A program made the position numbers and the translations under genes. This document shows, piece after piece, positions 39,711 to 49,363 of a stretch of DNA of 64,000 bases. Each line of letters opens with the position of its first letter. The first letter of the stretch is position 1. The DNA comes from Arenibacter echinorum (lineage in GTDB: Bacteria; Bacteroidota; Bacteroidia; Flavobacteriales; Flavobacteriaceae): positions 186,001-250,000 of the forward strand of contig NZ_QLLN01000005.1 in NCBI RefSeq assembly GCF_003259375.1, read 5' to 3'. Under the pieces are notes generated by a model. The model was not told the origin of the DNA. It did no database searches and worked only from the letters and a program-made list of their open reading frames with translations.

Positions 39711-40652
39711 TTAAAATGGCAAATTTGATAGTTCCACATTGCCTCCTGAGAGAATGACCCCCACCTTTTTATTTTTAAACTTTTCCCTTTCCTTTAACAA
39801 GGCAGCAAAGGGTACTGCACTAGATGGCTCTATCACCAATTTCATCCGCTCCCAAATTAATTTCATGGCAGCAATAATTTCGTCCTCCTCAACCCTAATG
39901 ATATCAGAGACCAATTCCTTGATAATGGGAAAATTTATATCCCCTAAGTTAGTTTTAAGTCCGTCCGCTATAGTGTTCGCTGATATATTGTACTCTATTT
40001 TCCCGCTCTTAAAGGCTCTATAGGCGTCATCCACTTCCATTGGCTCACCACCTACGACCCTGCAATTATCCCCTAAATAATGGGCGGCCAATGCCGTACC
40101 CGCAAGGAGTCCACCACCTCCTACCGGACTCATAATATATTCCAGAACAGGTTGGTCCTGTAAAAGTTCCAAGGCCGCTGTACCTTGCCCCAAAATCACG
40201 TTCAGGTCATTGGACGGATGTAAAAAAACAGCTCCTTTTTCCGCAACAATGTTTGCTGCCGATTTTTCCCTGGCTTCCAAGGTAGGTTCCGTAATGGTAA
40301 CCAACCCTCCATAAGCTTTCACGGCCTCAATTTTTACGGCCGGGGCACTTGAGGGCATTACTATATAGGCATTCACCCCCAAATTCTTGGCCGCCAAAGC
40401 CAAGGCCTGACCAAAATTTCCGGACGAATGGGTTACCACCCCAGCCTTTTTCTGGGCCTCACTTAATTGTTGGATGGCATTGATAGCACCCCGCATTTTA
40501 AAAGCACCCATTTTTTGAAGGTTCTCACATTTAAAGAAAACCTCCGCCCCAGCTAATTCATTCAGCAAACGGGAGGTGAGCACCGGTGTTCTATGAACAA
40601 AGGGTGCAACCCTGTTCCCTGCCTCAAGAACAATCTGCCTGCTAGGTATCAT
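39711..40652 (-). CDS. Serine/threonine dehydratase or racemase-like PLP enzyme, no regulatory domain
   Basis: This 313-aa fold-II PLP enzyme has the Schiff-base lysine in AFKMRGA (Lys52), [11 protein letters not shown] and the [10 protein letters not shown] phosphate loop. It lacks the C-terminal ACT domain of biosynthetic IlvA, so it is a TdcB or serine-racemase-like form. Its ATG overlaps the stop of the upstream metH N-terminal gene by 4 nt (ATGA), giving translational coupling. It sits between the two metH halves, so it is likely expressed under SAM-I control. Substrate choice cannot be told from sequence. Confidence 0.85.
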   Translation of the reverse strand: MIPSRQIVLEAGNRVAPFVHRTPVLTSRLLNELAGAEVFFKCENLQKMGAFKMRGAINAIQQLSEAQKKAGVVTHSSGNFGQALALAAKNLGVNAYIVMPSSAPAVKIEAVKAYGGLVTITEPTLEAREKSAANIVAEKGAVFLHPSNDLNVILGQGTAALELLQDQPVLEYIMSPVGGGGLLAGTALAAHYLGDNCRVVGGEPMEVDDAYRAFKSGKIEYNISANTIADGLKTNLGDINFPIIKELVSDIIRVEEDEIIAAMKLIWERMKLVIEPSSAVPFAALLKEREKFKNKKVGVILSGGNVELSNLPF

Positions 40653-41662
40653 TGGCTATACGCTTCTAAGCTATTTAGAATTCTAGGCGAATAATCTTTA
40701 ACCACATCGGCCATTGCCTTTATATGTTCGGGAGTGGTCCCACAACATCCACCAACTATATTCACCAAGCCTTTTTCGGCATATTCCTTTATCTGTGCTG
40801 CCATTTCCTCCGGTGTTTCATCATATTCCCCAAAAGCATTGGGCAAACCCGCATTGGGATGGGCAGAAACGGCGTGCTCCGTTTTACTGGAGAGCACCTC
40901 TAAATGTGGCACTAACTGACTAGCCCCTAAGGCACAGTTGAATCCTACGGACAAAATGGGTATATGGCTTATGGATATTAAAAAGGCTTCAGCAGTTTGG
41001 CCGGATAAGGTTCTACCCGAAGCATCGGTTATAGTACCGCTTACCATAATTGGAATATCTATATTTCGTTCTTCCTTCACCTCTTCAATGGCAAATAATG
41101 CAGCCTTGGCATTCAAGGTATCAAAAACTGTTTCCACCAACAAAATATCCACCCCTCCGTCCACAAGGGCTTCCACCTGTTGTTTATAAGCTAATCGTAA
41201 TTCATCAAAAGATACCCCTCTGAAGCCCGGATCATTTACGTCCGGAGACATACTGGCCGTTTTGTTGGTAGGCCCAATACTCCCAGCTACAAAACGCGGC
41301 TTATTGGGTTCTTTGGCAGTAAACTCGTCCGCTACCGCTTTTGCTATTTTAGCCGACTCATAATTTAATTCGTAGACCAAACCTTCCATATGATAGTCTG
41401 CCATCGCAATGGTAGTACTGGAAAAAGTATTGGTTTCAACAATGTCGGCCCCAGCGGCAAAATACAGGCGGTGCACCTCGGCTATAGCTTCCGGCTGGGT
41501 AAGGGACAATAGGTCATTATTTCCCTGTAGGGGATGTTCCCAATCCTTAAATCGATCTCCCCTAAAATCTTCCTCAGTAAACTTATGCCGTTGAAGCATG
41601 GTCCCCATAGCACCATCCAACACCAAAATCCTTTCCTTGAGTACGTCCTGAATATTCTTCAT
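40649..41662 (-). CDS. metH: Homocysteine S-methyltransferase module of split MetH
   Basis: This 337-aa protein equals the N-terminal Hcy-binding TIM barrel of MetH. It has [17 protein letters not shown] and the zinc-binding cysteines in SVGFNC and GGCCGTT. The start [17 protein letters not shown] (ATG 41662) is the natural one. It is the first gene after the SAM-I riboswitch, with a 242-nt expression-platform region between. Confidence 0.93.
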   Translation of the reverse strand: MKNIQDVLKERILVLDGAMGTMLQRHKFTEEDFRGDRFKDWEHPLQGNNDLLSLTQPEAIAEVHRLYFAAGADIVETNTFSSTTIAMADYHMEGLVYELNYESAKIAKAVADEFTAKEPNKPRFVAGSIGPTNKTASMSPDVNDPGFRGVSFDELRLAYKQQVEALVDGGVDILLVETVFDTLNAKAALFAIEEVKEERNIDIPIMVSGTITDASGRTLSGQTAEAFLISISHIPILSVGFNCALGASQLVPHLEVLSSKTEHAVSAHPNAGLPNAFGEYDETPEEMAAQIKEYAEKGLVNIVGGCCGTTPEHIKAMADVVKDYSPRILNSLEAYSQ

Positions 41663-41699
41663 ATTACTTTTCAAAAATGTTTGCTCCCTATAGAACAAA

Positions 41700-41726
41700 C
41701 AAAGATACCATCACATATGTCCCCAA
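41700..41726 (-). promoter_or_regulatory. Possible internal promoter between riboswitch and metH
   Basis: TTG (41726-41724), 16 nt and a perfect TATCTTTG (41707-41700), 37 nt before the ATG. The spacing is shorter than at the other promoters. The -33 TTG lies inside a GTCCC/GGGGAC inverted repeat (about 41719-41738). Confidence 0.3.
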
Positions 41727-41904
41727 ACTATTTGGGACCACAAAATTAGAAAATTGACACCCGAAAACAAAGTATAACAACCCAGTTATCGGTATCAAAA
41801 AAATAAATAAAATCAAGTAAGGAAAAGTTTTGGACCTGCGTCTTTCTTTATGTTATCTATTCCCAAATGAAATTCCAGATAAACAGAATAAAACATAGGA
41901 TTAG

Positions 41905-42004
41905 AACGTAGCACCTTCTTTATTCTTCGCGATAGTGACCGACTTCGAAAAAGGGTTGCTAAGGCTTCATCGGGTCTAGTCCCTCCGCCTTTCTTGATAA
42001 CGTT
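41905..42004 (-). ncRNA. SAM-I (S-box) riboswitch upstream of metH
   Basis: On the minus strand the leader reads TTATCAAGAAAGGCGGAGGG, then a GACTAGACC bulge, GATGAAGCC and TTAGCAACC, ending GAAGGTGCTACGTT. These are the S-box invariant segments in order. The closing P1 helix is AACGT (42004-42000) with ACGTT (41909-41905). High SAM should turn off the downstream metH-dehydratase-metH transcript. No clear terminator was found in the 242-nt platform, so it may act on translation or through a distant hairpin. Confidence 0.93.
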
Positions 42005-42027
42005 TCAAATTGATAATGAACTGTCTG

Positions 42028-42058
42028 CAAAGTAACGCATCAGTGCCCTTAAAAGCAA
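42028..42058 (-). promoter_or_regulatory. Promoter of the SAM-I-controlled metH transcript
   Basis: TTG (42058-42056), 20 nt and TTACTTTG (42035-42028), one mismatch from TAnnTTTG. It would start transcription about 20 nt upstream of the riboswitch P1 helix. Confidence 0.55.
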
Positions 42059-42122
42059 GGAAACACTACTTTATTTTAATATTCTAAAATTTGAAATTCA
42101 GGAATCTTTTGTAAATATGAAA

Positions 42123-42148
42123 CCTGCCAGATTTTAAGACCTGGCAGG
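42123..42148 (-). terminator. Hairpin after the ferredoxin-NADP reductase gene, possible terminator
   Basis: CCTGCCAG (42123-42130) and CTGGCAGG (42141-42148) form an 8-bp stem. On the minus strand only a weak T-rich tail follows (TTTCATATTT). It lies 27 nt after the stop at 42175 and probably ends the sulfate-assimilation operon. Confidence 0.6.
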
Positions 42149-42174
42149 CTATAAAGATTGGTCTAAAATGGTTA

Positions 42175-43239
42175 TTAAGCCAAAATACTTTGAACTACTT
42201 CTTTTTTAGCTTCCTTCTTGCTACCGTCAAATCCTTCCACACCACCAACAGTGGTATATTTCATTACATAACGTTTTCCAGGATTGATCAACTGATATGC
42301 ACTCTGACACATCACAGCAGCTTCATGGAACCCGGACAATATTAATTTAAGCTTTCCGGGATAGGTGTTTACATCCCCAATAGCATAAACCCCAGGAATA
42401 TTGGTCTGATAATCGTAGGCATTGTTAACTTTAATAGCATTTTTCTCTATTTCAAGTCCCCAATCGCCGATTGGACCTAACTTTGGGGAAAGTCCGAACA
42501 ATGGAATAAAATTATCCGCTTCCACATAGCTTTCGCCTTTGGTCTCATCATTATGCTTTACCACAACAGCTTCCAAATTATCGTCTCCGTACAACCTGAC
42601 CACCTCAGCTTCGGTAAACAATTTAATCTTACCCAGTTTGGCCAAGTCAGCGGCTTTTTCTACTGAATCCAAAGCTCCCCTAAATTCATTTCTTCTGTGT
42701 ACCAAAGATACTTCAGCAGCCACGTCGGAAAGGAATATTGCCCAATCCAAGGCAGAATCCCCACCTCCGGAAATAACCACTTTCTTATCCCTATAAACCT
42801 CAGGATCTTTAATAATATAAGCTACACCCTTATCCTCAAAATCTACCAAATTGGGAATCAATGGTTTTCTAGGCTCAAAAGATCCCAATCCACCGGCAAT
42901 AACTACCACCGGAGCATGATGTTTTGTCCCTCTATTTGTAGTTACCACGAAGGATCCATCATCCAGTTTATCCAAAGTTTCGGCCCTCTCTCCCAAGGTG
43001 AACCCTGGTTCGAAGGGCTGAATTTGTTGCATCAGATTTTTAACCAAATCGCCGGCAAGAATTTCCGGGAATGCTGGAATATCATAAATAGGCTTCTTAG
43101 GATAAATTTCCGAACATTGGCCCCCAGGTTGAGGCAAAGCATCTATAAGATGCGTCTTCAATTTCAACAATCCCGCTTCAAAAACCGTGAACAACCCTGT
43201 TGGACCCGCTCCAATAATAAGTATATCTGTCTTTATCAT
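42175..43239 (-). CDS. Ferredoxin--NADP reductase, thioredoxin-reductase-like type 2
   Basis: This 354-aa flavoprotein has two dinucleotide-binding motifs, GAGPTG (residues 10-15) and VVISGGGDSALDWA (about 160). It lacks the CxxC pair of thioredoxin reductase, which marks it as the ferredoxin-NADP reductase type. Last gene of the sulfate operon, it probably supplies reduced ferredoxin to the sulfite reductase; that link is inferred from position. Confidence 0.88.
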   Translation of the reverse strand: MIKTDILIIGAGPTGLFTVFEAGLLKLKTHLIDALPQPGGQCSEIYPKKPIYDIPAFPEILAGDLVKNLMQQIQPFEPGFTLGERAETLDKLDDGSFVVTTNRGTKHHAPVVVIAGGLGSFEPRKPLIPNLVDFEDKGVAYIIKDPEVYRDKKVVISGGGDSALDWAIFLSDVAAEVSLVHRRNEFRGALDSVEKAADLAKLGKIKLFTEAEVVRLYGDDNLEAVVVKHNDETKGESYVEADNFIPLFGLSPKLGPIGDWGLEIEKNAIKVNNAYDYQTNIPGVYAIGDVNTYPGKLKLILSGFHEAAVMCQSAYQLINPGKRYVMKYTTVGGVEGFDGSKKEAKKEVVQSILA

Positions 43240-43317
43240 ACTACTTTGATTAATTCCTAATTTATAATTGCACCCTTGAATCCTAAACTAGCTTAGATAG
43301 GCACTTTTCTTTATTAT

Positions 43318-44151
43318 TTATAACACCTCCTGGTGTACTTGTAATATCTCGGCATAATTCAATACTGCCGATCTGTGATTAACAACTTCTCCTACAACAA
43401 TAATAGCGGGGTTGCTCAATTGGCACTGGACCACTATTTGTTCTATGGTACCTATGGTACCAATACCCAACTTTTCATCTTGACGAGTACCGTTTTGAAT
43501 AATCGCAATGGGCATATCCGCCTTACCTTCCTGCTTAAATAGCTCAACTATCTCCGCTAGTTTTCCCATCCCCATCAATATTACTATGGTGGCATTGGAT
43601 TTAGCTGCTAAAGCTACATCAGAAGATAATTTATGATCTTTGGTGGTCCCGGTAATCACCCAAAAACTTTCCGCCGCACCCCTTTTGGTGACTGGGATGT
43701 TTTGAGAAGCCGGCACAGCAACGGAGGATGAAATCCCTGGAACCATGGCTACTTTTATGCCTTTACTGGCCGCATATTCCATTTCTTCCGCCCCTCTTCC
43801 AAAAACAAAGGGATCCCCGCCTTTTAATCGGACTACATGCCCGTGGGTTTTGGCCCTACTAACAATAAGATCGTTTATTTGCTCTTGCTGATAGGCATAG
43901 CATCCTTTTCTTTTACCAACAAATATATGTTCGGCATTAGGTGCATAGTCCAATAAGGCAACGTCCACAAGGGCATCATACAATACCACGTCAGCCGCCT
44001 GCAAGGCTTTAATAGCCTTTAGCGTTATCAACTCCACATCGCCAGGTCCAGCTCCTACAACGGTCAACTGTCCATGGTTAATGGTTTCCTGATTGGAATC
44101 AGGAATTACCACTGCGGCACCAACGTGAATATCATTTACCTTATTTATCAT
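43318..44151 (-). CDS. cobA: Uroporphyrinogen-III C-methyltransferase
   Basis: This 277-aa SUMT has VGAGPGDVELITLKA, KGGDPFVFGRGAEE and SVAVPASQNIPVTKRG, the family hallmarks. It makes precorrin-2, the first step to siroheme, which the sulfite reductase next to it needs as cofactor. It starts 2 nt after the sulfite reductase stop. The later siroheme steps (oxidation and iron insertion) are not encoded in this window. Confidence 0.92.
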   Translation of the reverse strand: MINKVNDIHVGAAVVIPDSNQETINHGQLTVVGAGPGDVELITLKAIKALQAADVVLYDALVDVALLDYAPNAEHIFVGKRKGCYAYQQEQINDLIVSRAKTHGHVVRLKGGDPFVFGRGAEEMEYAASKGIKVAMVPGISSSVAVPASQNIPVTKRGAAESFWVITGTTKDHKLSSDVALAAKSNATIVILMGMGKLAEIVELFKQEGKADMPIAIIQNGTRQDEKLGIGTIGTIEQIVVQCQLSNPAIIVVGEVVNHRSAVLNYAEILQVHQEVL

Positions 44152-44153
44152 TA

Positions 44154-46244
44154 TTATACGTTTGTCAATTCTAATTTTCTGTAAGCTTCCACATTGGCCA
44201 AAAACTCCTCGGCATCCTTTACATAAGCTTTTGCAAAGGCTTCGGTAGGGGCATTCTGATTTAATTGAAGCACCATTTTCTCAAAGCTTTGATCCAAATT
44301 AAATTTTCCGGACGCCACAAACAACTCATCAAAATCCTTTATGATGCTGATATGGGTATTTACCTTGGTATTTTCGGCAGTCAATAAAGCCTTGGCCGTA
44401 TTTACCATAGATGAATAGGAATGATAGATACTGGCTGCCCATTTCTCCTCTTCCAAATTCAGTTTTGCTGTTTCGATTTTTTCCTCACTGTCAAACAACA
44501 AAGTGGCTATTAAATCGATTACCACCCCGGCACATTCTCCTACACCAATGGCTTGTTCATATTTTTCCGAAGTACCCCAATCAATAAAATCGGATGCCGT
44601 TAGGTTATCCACATCTGACAAGGGCTTTAGAAAATCATAGAAATACATTTGACCCTTTTCCTCATAATATTCTACAAAAGGCTTTCCATTGCCGTTCGCA
44701 TCATAATCATTTAAAATAAGTCTCAAAGATTCTGGTCCCCTCTTACTAGGTATCTTAATAACTTTATCTGCAAAGCGGCCATTTCCATCTCCTAAATTAC
44801 CTCCTCCCAAGAGCACTTGAAGTGCTGGGGCTACCAATTTATCCTTTGTTCTCACGGACATTCCCTGAAAACCAATATTGGCCATATTGTGCTGGCCACA
44901 GGCGTTCATACAGCCACTTATTTTTATAACCACATCCGGGTTATCTATATAATGTGGGTATTCTGCCTTGATAACCCTTTCCAATTCATCAGCGATCCCC
45001 GTACTACTGGCAATACCCAAATTACAGGTATCCGTTCCTGGACAGGCGGTAATGTCCAATGCCGTATTGTATCCAACTTCGGCGAATCCCAATTTCTCCA
45101 ATTCTTGATAAAAGAAGGGCACCAAGGATTCCTTAACATAAGGAATCAATATATTTTGTCTCAAGCTCAATCTAATTTCACTTGCCGCATATTTTTCCAC
45201 TAAATCTGCCAATTGTCTGGCTTTCTCTATATAAAAATCCCCTAATAGCACTTTTACCCCAATGGCAACATATCCCTGTTGTTTTTGAGGAGCCAAGTTG
45301 GTCGATTTCCATTTTTCAAAAGCCTTTTGATCCTTAATAGTGACTTCAGGAGCATTATTCTTTGCAATATTTACCTTTGGATAAGCATCCGCATCTATTT
45401 CGTATGTTTGGACAGGTATTGCCAATTGCTCTTCTTCCAACAATTGCTTAAATCCGTCCAAACCAATATCCTTCAACAAGAATTTCATTCTTGCCTTTGC
45501 CCTACTTTTTCTTTCCCCAAAACGATCAAAAACACGAACTACTCCTTCCATTAGAGGAATGATCTTGTCTGTAGGAAGAAAAGAGTAGATTACATCCGCG
45601 TGGCGGGGCTGCGATCCCAATCCACCTCCCAATAGCACCTTAAAGCCTCTTACTCCATTTTCAATCTTGGCAATAAAGCCAAGGTCGTGCATGTATGAAA
45701 GACCAGTATCCTCGTCCGAGGCAGAAAAGGAAACTTTAAACTTCCTTCCCATTTCCTGACTAATAGGGTTTCTCAAAAAATATTGAAATAAGGCATGTGC
45801 ATATGGGGAAACATCAAAAGGTTCGTTTACATCTATTCCGGCAGTTTCACTAGCCGTTACGTTACGAACCGTATTTCCACATGCTTCCCTGATCGTAATA
45901 TCGTCCTGTTCCAACTGCGCCCATAATTCCGGAGTACGATTAATATCCACATAATGGATCTGAATATCCTGACGAGTAGTAATGTGAAGTCGACCCGTAG
46001 AGTATTCTTCCGAAACATCACAAATCCTCCTAAGTTGTTGGGAGCTAACCTTCCCATAAGGCAACTTAATACGTATCATTTGAACTCCGGGTTGTCTTTG
46101 ACCATAAATTCCCCTGGCCAATCTTAGACTACGGAATTTCTCCTCGTCCAAACTACCGCCTTGAAATTCACGGATCTTAGCTTCCAATGCTATGATGTCC
46201 TGTTCTACAACCGGGTTTTCCACTTCTGTTCTGAAAGTCCGCAT
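44154..46244 (-). CDS. Ferredoxin-type sulfite reductase with a C-terminal HEPN-like extension
   Basis: This 696-aa protein has the two-fold repeat of siroheme sulfite/nitrite reductases. TGRLHITTRQDIQIHYV lies in the first half, RLSLRQNILIP in the second. The iron-sulfur and siroheme cysteines are in ACPGTDTCNLG (near residue 400) and SGCMNACGQH (near 445). The catalytic part ends near residue 540. About 150 further residues have the helical pattern of a HEPN domain (KLNLEEEKWAASIYHSYSS, MVNTAKALLTAE). Sulfite rather than nitrite is inferred from the cysHDN neighbours. The role of the extension is unknown. Confidence 0.85.
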   Translation of the reverse strand: MRTFRTEVENPVVEQDIIALEAKIREFQGGSLDEEKFRSLRLARGIYGQRQPGVQMIRIKLPYGKVSSQQLRRICDVSEEYSTGRLHITTRQDIQIHYVDINRTPELWAQLEQDDITIREACGNTVRNVTASETAGIDVNEPFDVSPYAHALFQYFLRNPISQEMGRKFKVSFSASDEDTGLSYMHDLGFIAKIENGVRGFKVLLGGGLGSQPRHADVIYSFLPTDKIIPLMEGVVRVFDRFGERKSRAKARMKFLLKDIGLDGFKQLLEEEQLAIPVQTYEIDADAYPKVNIAKNNAPEVTIKDQKAFEKWKSTNLAPQKQQGYVAIGVKVLLGDFYIEKARQLADLVEKYAASEIRLSLRQNILIPYVKESLVPFFYQELEKLGFAEVGYNTALDITACPGTDTCNLGIASSTGIADELERVIKAEYPHYIDNPDVVIKISGCMNACGQHNMANIGFQGMSVRTKDKLVAPALQVLLGGGNLGDGNGRFADKVIKIPSKRGPESLRLILNDYDANGNGKPFVEYYEEKGQMYFYDFLKPLSDVDNLTASDFIDWGTSEKYEQAIGVGECAGVVIDLIATLLFDSEEKIETAKLNLEEEKWAASIYHSYSSMVNTAKALLTAENTKVNTHISIIKDFDELFVASGKFNLDQSFEKMVLQLNQNAPTEAFAKAYVKDAEEFLANVEAYRKLELTNV

Positions 46245-46357
46245 GCTACTTATATTTTTTATTCAAATTGATTATTAAATTCTTTTAAAACCTTTATCCC
46301 ATAGGATTAATAGGTTAAATTGACAACAACTCCATCCCCTAGAGGTTGGAAGGTGGA

Positions 46358-47605
46358 TTAATTTATAAATCCGACCCCGGCTGTTGTATTGGATTGATTA
46401 TCTATTAGGATAAATGAGCCATTGGTTCTATGATTCTTGAAGGAATCATAAAAAATAGGCTTGTTCAGTCTAAAAGTAACCTGTGCAATATCGTTCATTC
46501 CCAAGGCATTGATAGTCGTATCGATGCCAGAGTAATCCGGATTAATCTTATGGTGAATGTTCTCGACCTTGGCCAAAACCTTGTTCACGCCGTGCTGTAC
46601 CACATATTTGCTTCCCACGGTTAAATTTTGCGAATCCATCCATGAAACGGTGGCAGTAAATTGCTTGTCAATAGTAGGCAAATCACCTGCCTTCACCAAC
46701 ATATCTCCCCTACTCACATTGATCTCATCTTCCAAGGTAATGGTCACTGAAGAACGTCTGGTTGCTGTTTTATACTTCTTATCGTAAAAATAGATATCCT
46801 TGATCTTGGATCTGGTCATAGATGGCAATACCACTACTTCATCCCCAACACTTAGCTCACCACCATATACTTTTCCCGCAAATCCCCTAAAATCATGGAA
46901 TTCATCTGTTTTGGGACGTATCACATACTGAACCGGGAATCTTGGGGTACCTACGTTATAAATATCCTTTCTATCCAATGCCTCAAAATGTTCCAAAAGA
47001 GTTTGTCCTTTATACCAAGCCATTTTCTCCGACCTGTTTACCACATTGTCACCCTTAAGTGCACTTACGGGAATAAAGGTTATTTTTTGGTCTTGGTAAT
47101 CCCGTTTACTCATCAGCTCCTCAAAATCAGCTTTGATTTCATTGTATCTTTCCTCTGAATAATCAACCAAGTCCATTTTATTAATGGCTACGATAACATC
47201 TTTGATCCTCAATAAATTATTGATAAAAAAGTGCCTATTGGTCTGCTCTATCACTCCTTTTCTTGCGTCGATCAAAATAATAGCTGCTTGGGAGGTAGAC
47301 GCACCGGTAACCATGTTACGGGTATATTCTACATGACCAGGAGTATCCGCAATGATATAACTCTTATTGGGGGTAGAGAAATAGATATGAGCTACATCTA
47401 TTGTAATGCCTTGTTCCCTTTCCGCAACTAAACCATCAGTGGCCAAAGAGAAATCAAGATAGTCATATCCTTTTTGTTTAGACGTTTTTTCAATGGCTTC
47501 CAACTTATCATCGGTCAGCGATTTGGTATCATACAGCAATCTTCCGATCAAGGTACTTTTACCGTCATCTACACTTCCTGCTGTTGCTATTTTTAGTACT
47601 TCCAT
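46358..47605 (-). CDS. cysN: Sulfate adenylyltransferase large (GTPase) subunit
   Basis: This 415-aa EF-Tu-like GTPase drives ATP sulfurylase. P-loop GSVDDGKST (residues 10-18), DTPGHVEYTRNM and NKMDL are visible. The protein ends after the third beta-barrel domain, so it lacks the C-terminal APS kinase (CysC) module found fused in many bacteria. The start MEVLKIATAG (ATG 47605) is the conserved one. Confidence 0.94.
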   Translation of the reverse strand: MEVLKIATAGSVDDGKSTLIGRLLYDTKSLTDDKLEAIEKTSKQKGYDYLDFSLATDGLVAEREQGITIDVAHIYFSTPNKSYIIADTPGHVEYTRNMVTGASTSQAAIILIDARKGVIEQTNRHFFINNLLRIKDVIVAINKMDLVDYSEERYNEIKADFEELMSKRDYQDQKITFIPVSALKGDNVVNRSEKMAWYKGQTLLEHFEALDRKDIYNVGTPRFPVQYVIRPKTDEFHDFRGFAGKVYGGELSVGDEVVVLPSMTRSKIKDIYFYDKKYKTATRRSSVTITLEDEINVSRGDMLVKAGDLPTIDKQFTATVSWMDSQNLTVGSKYVVQHGVNKVLAKVENIHHKINPDYSGIDTTINALGMNDIAQVTFRLNKPIFYDSFKNHRTNGSFILIDNQSNTTAGVGFIN

Positions 47606-47681
47606 TTCTTTTGTATTTTGTATTGGGCTTTGGATTATGTTGACATTTATTTTAATTGTCAACCTGCTTCAAATGCCGGCT

Positions 47682-48638
47682 TTAAAAGTATCCTTGTTGT
47701 TTTCTTTTCTCCATTGCGGCTTCGGAACGCTTATCATCTATCCTTGCTCCCCTTTCGGAAATCTTGGATTCCCTAATTTCACCAACTACCTTTTCAATGG
47801 TATCTGCATGGGAAAGTACCGCGGAAGTACAACTCATATCCCCTACAGTTCTAAAACGAACCATACGCTCCTCCACTTTTTCATCTTCAGCACGGAAAAC
47901 CACATCATCTTCTGCAGACCATATAAATCCGTCCCTAAGGAATATCTTTCTCTTGTGGGCAAAATAGATGGAAGGTATTTCTATGTCCTCTTTTTGGATA
48001 TAGCTCCAAACATCCAATTCCGTCCAGTTACTTATTGGAAAAACCCTTACGTTCTGTCCTAACTCAATCTGACCATTCAACATGTCGAACAACTCTGGAC
48101 GCTGGTTTTTTTCGTCCCACTGACCAAAATCGTCACGAACGGAGAAGATACGTTCTTTGGCACGTGCCTTTTCCTCATCCCTTCTTGCTCCACCAATACA
48201 GGCATCAAACTTAAATTCCTCTATGGCATCCAACAATGTGGTAGTCTGCAGCATATTCCTACTGGAGTATTTGCCCGTTTCCTCAATAACTTTACCTTGA
48301 TCTATGGAATCCTGAACATTACGAACAATTAACTCCACTCCCAATTCCTTGACCAACTTATCCCTAAAGGCAATGGTCTCCGGAAAATTATGCCCAGTAT
48401 CTATATGCATTAAAGGGAAAGGTATCTTAGCCGGAAAAAAGGCCTTCTGCGCCAATCTCACCAAAGTAATGGAATCTTTACCTCCTGAAAACAGCAACAC
48501 TGGCTTTTCAAACTGCGCCGCAACTTCCCTTAAAATATAAATAGCTTCGTTCTCCAAAGCATTATTGTTCAATACTTCCAATTCATTCGATTCGTTCACG
48601 CCTACTAATGTTTCCAATTCTGATTCTACAATGCTCAC
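47682..48638 (-). CDS. cysD: Sulfate adenylyltransferase small subunit
   Basis: This 318-aa N-type ATP pyrophosphatase makes APS from ATP and sulfate together with CysN. The PP-loop SGGKDS is at residues 51-56, followed by HIDTGHNFPE and the conserved RRDEEKARAKER segment. The N-terminus is about 15 residues longer than usual. It is 76 nt upstream of cysN in the same operon. Confidence 0.94.
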   Translation of the reverse strand: MSIVESELETLVGVNESNELEVLNNNALENEAIYILREVAAQFEKPVLLFSGGKDSITLVRLAQKAFFPAKIPFPLMHIDTGHNFPETIAFRDKLVKELGVELIVRNVQDSIDQGKVIEETGKYSSRNMLQTTTLLDAIEEFKFDACIGGARRDEEKARAKERIFSVRDDFGQWDEKNQRPELFDMLNGQIELGQNVRVFPISNWTELDVWSYIQKEDIEIPSIYFAHKRKIFLRDGFIWSAEDDVVFRAEDEKVEERMVRFRTVGDMSCTSAVLSHADTIEKVVGEIRESKISERGARIDDKRSEAAMEKRKQQGYF

Positions 48639-48702
48639 GATAATTCTGTATTTAACTGGCTTCCCATAAAGGAATCATTCACCAATTGTTAATATTCTTT
48701 TC

Positions 48703-49326
48703 TTAGGTATGCAATCCACATTCCCGGTTTTCCAAAACCTTGGTGGGATCAAAATATTTATGTTCATTGGGCAAATTCCTATCCTTGAGATAAGCATCCA
48801 ACTGACTATCATTATAATGGTAAAAAGGACTCACCTTCAAAACCCCGTCCCTACTTAAACTTAAAATATCCAAAGAATCCCTTAACGCTGTTTGACCTTG
48901 TCTTAGGTTTGTAAACCAAACATCTGGCTTATGCTCCTCCATGGCCCTTCTAAACGGCTCCAACTTTACCTGCTCCGTAAAAAGCTGATGCCTGGGATCA
49001 TCTATCCCCGGAATTCCCATGATAGCATCCCTATGTGAGGAAGTTTGTTTGGGAACATATAATTTTACATTCAAATGTAATCTTGCAATTAGCTCTTCCG
49101 CATGTTTGTAGGTATTAGGGGTATTATAACCCGTATCGCACCAAACAACAGGAATATGAGGGGAAACATCCGTCACTGCATGTAAAATAGCCACTTCATA
49201 TGGACGAAAATTTGTGGTTACCAAAGGCTTCTCTGCTGACTGTATTGCCCAAGAAATTATTTCTTCTGGTGGTATACCTTTAAATTGTTGGTTTAATTTG
49301 TGTATTTGTTCATCTGTATATGCCAT
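48703..49326 (-). CDS. cysH: Phosphoadenylyl-sulfate (PAPS) reductase type
   Basis: This 207-aa protein ends with the catalytic ECGLH motif (Cys203). Its only other Cys is in WCDTGYN. It lacks the CC and CxxC cysteines that bind the [4Fe-4S] cluster of APS reductases, so by sequence it is the thioredoxin-dependent PAPS type. The window has no APS kinase to make PAPS. Start at ATG 49326 (MAYTDEQIHKLNQ); the longer frame overlaps the upstream gene. Confidence 0.9.
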   Translation of the reverse strand: MAYTDEQIHKLNQQFKGIPPEEIISWAIQSAEKPLVTTNFRPYEVAILHAVTDVSPHIPVVWCDTGYNTPNTYKHAEELIARLHLNVKLYVPKQTSSHRDAIMGIPGIDDPRHQLFTEQVKLEPFRRAMEEHKPDVWFTNLRQGQTALRDSLDILSLSRDGVLKVSPFYHYNDSQLDAYLKDRNLPNEHKYFDPTKVLENRECGLHT

Positions 49327-49363
49327 TGTCCTCAATTCTATAATTACTTTGAATTTTGCCTTT

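Noticed and set aside
43270-43300. Imperfect CTAA-CTAG-TTAG palindrome upstream of the ferredoxin reductase gene
   Set aside because: Short, imperfect and unsupported by a promoter; probably chance.
46295-46317. Third Rrf2-type operator in the cysN-sulfite reductase spacer
   Set aside because: The minus-strand text (CTATTAATCCTATGGG) resembles the dyads at 49655 and 49735 but needs a gap to align and lacks dyad symmetry; chance similarity in AT-rich DNA is likely.
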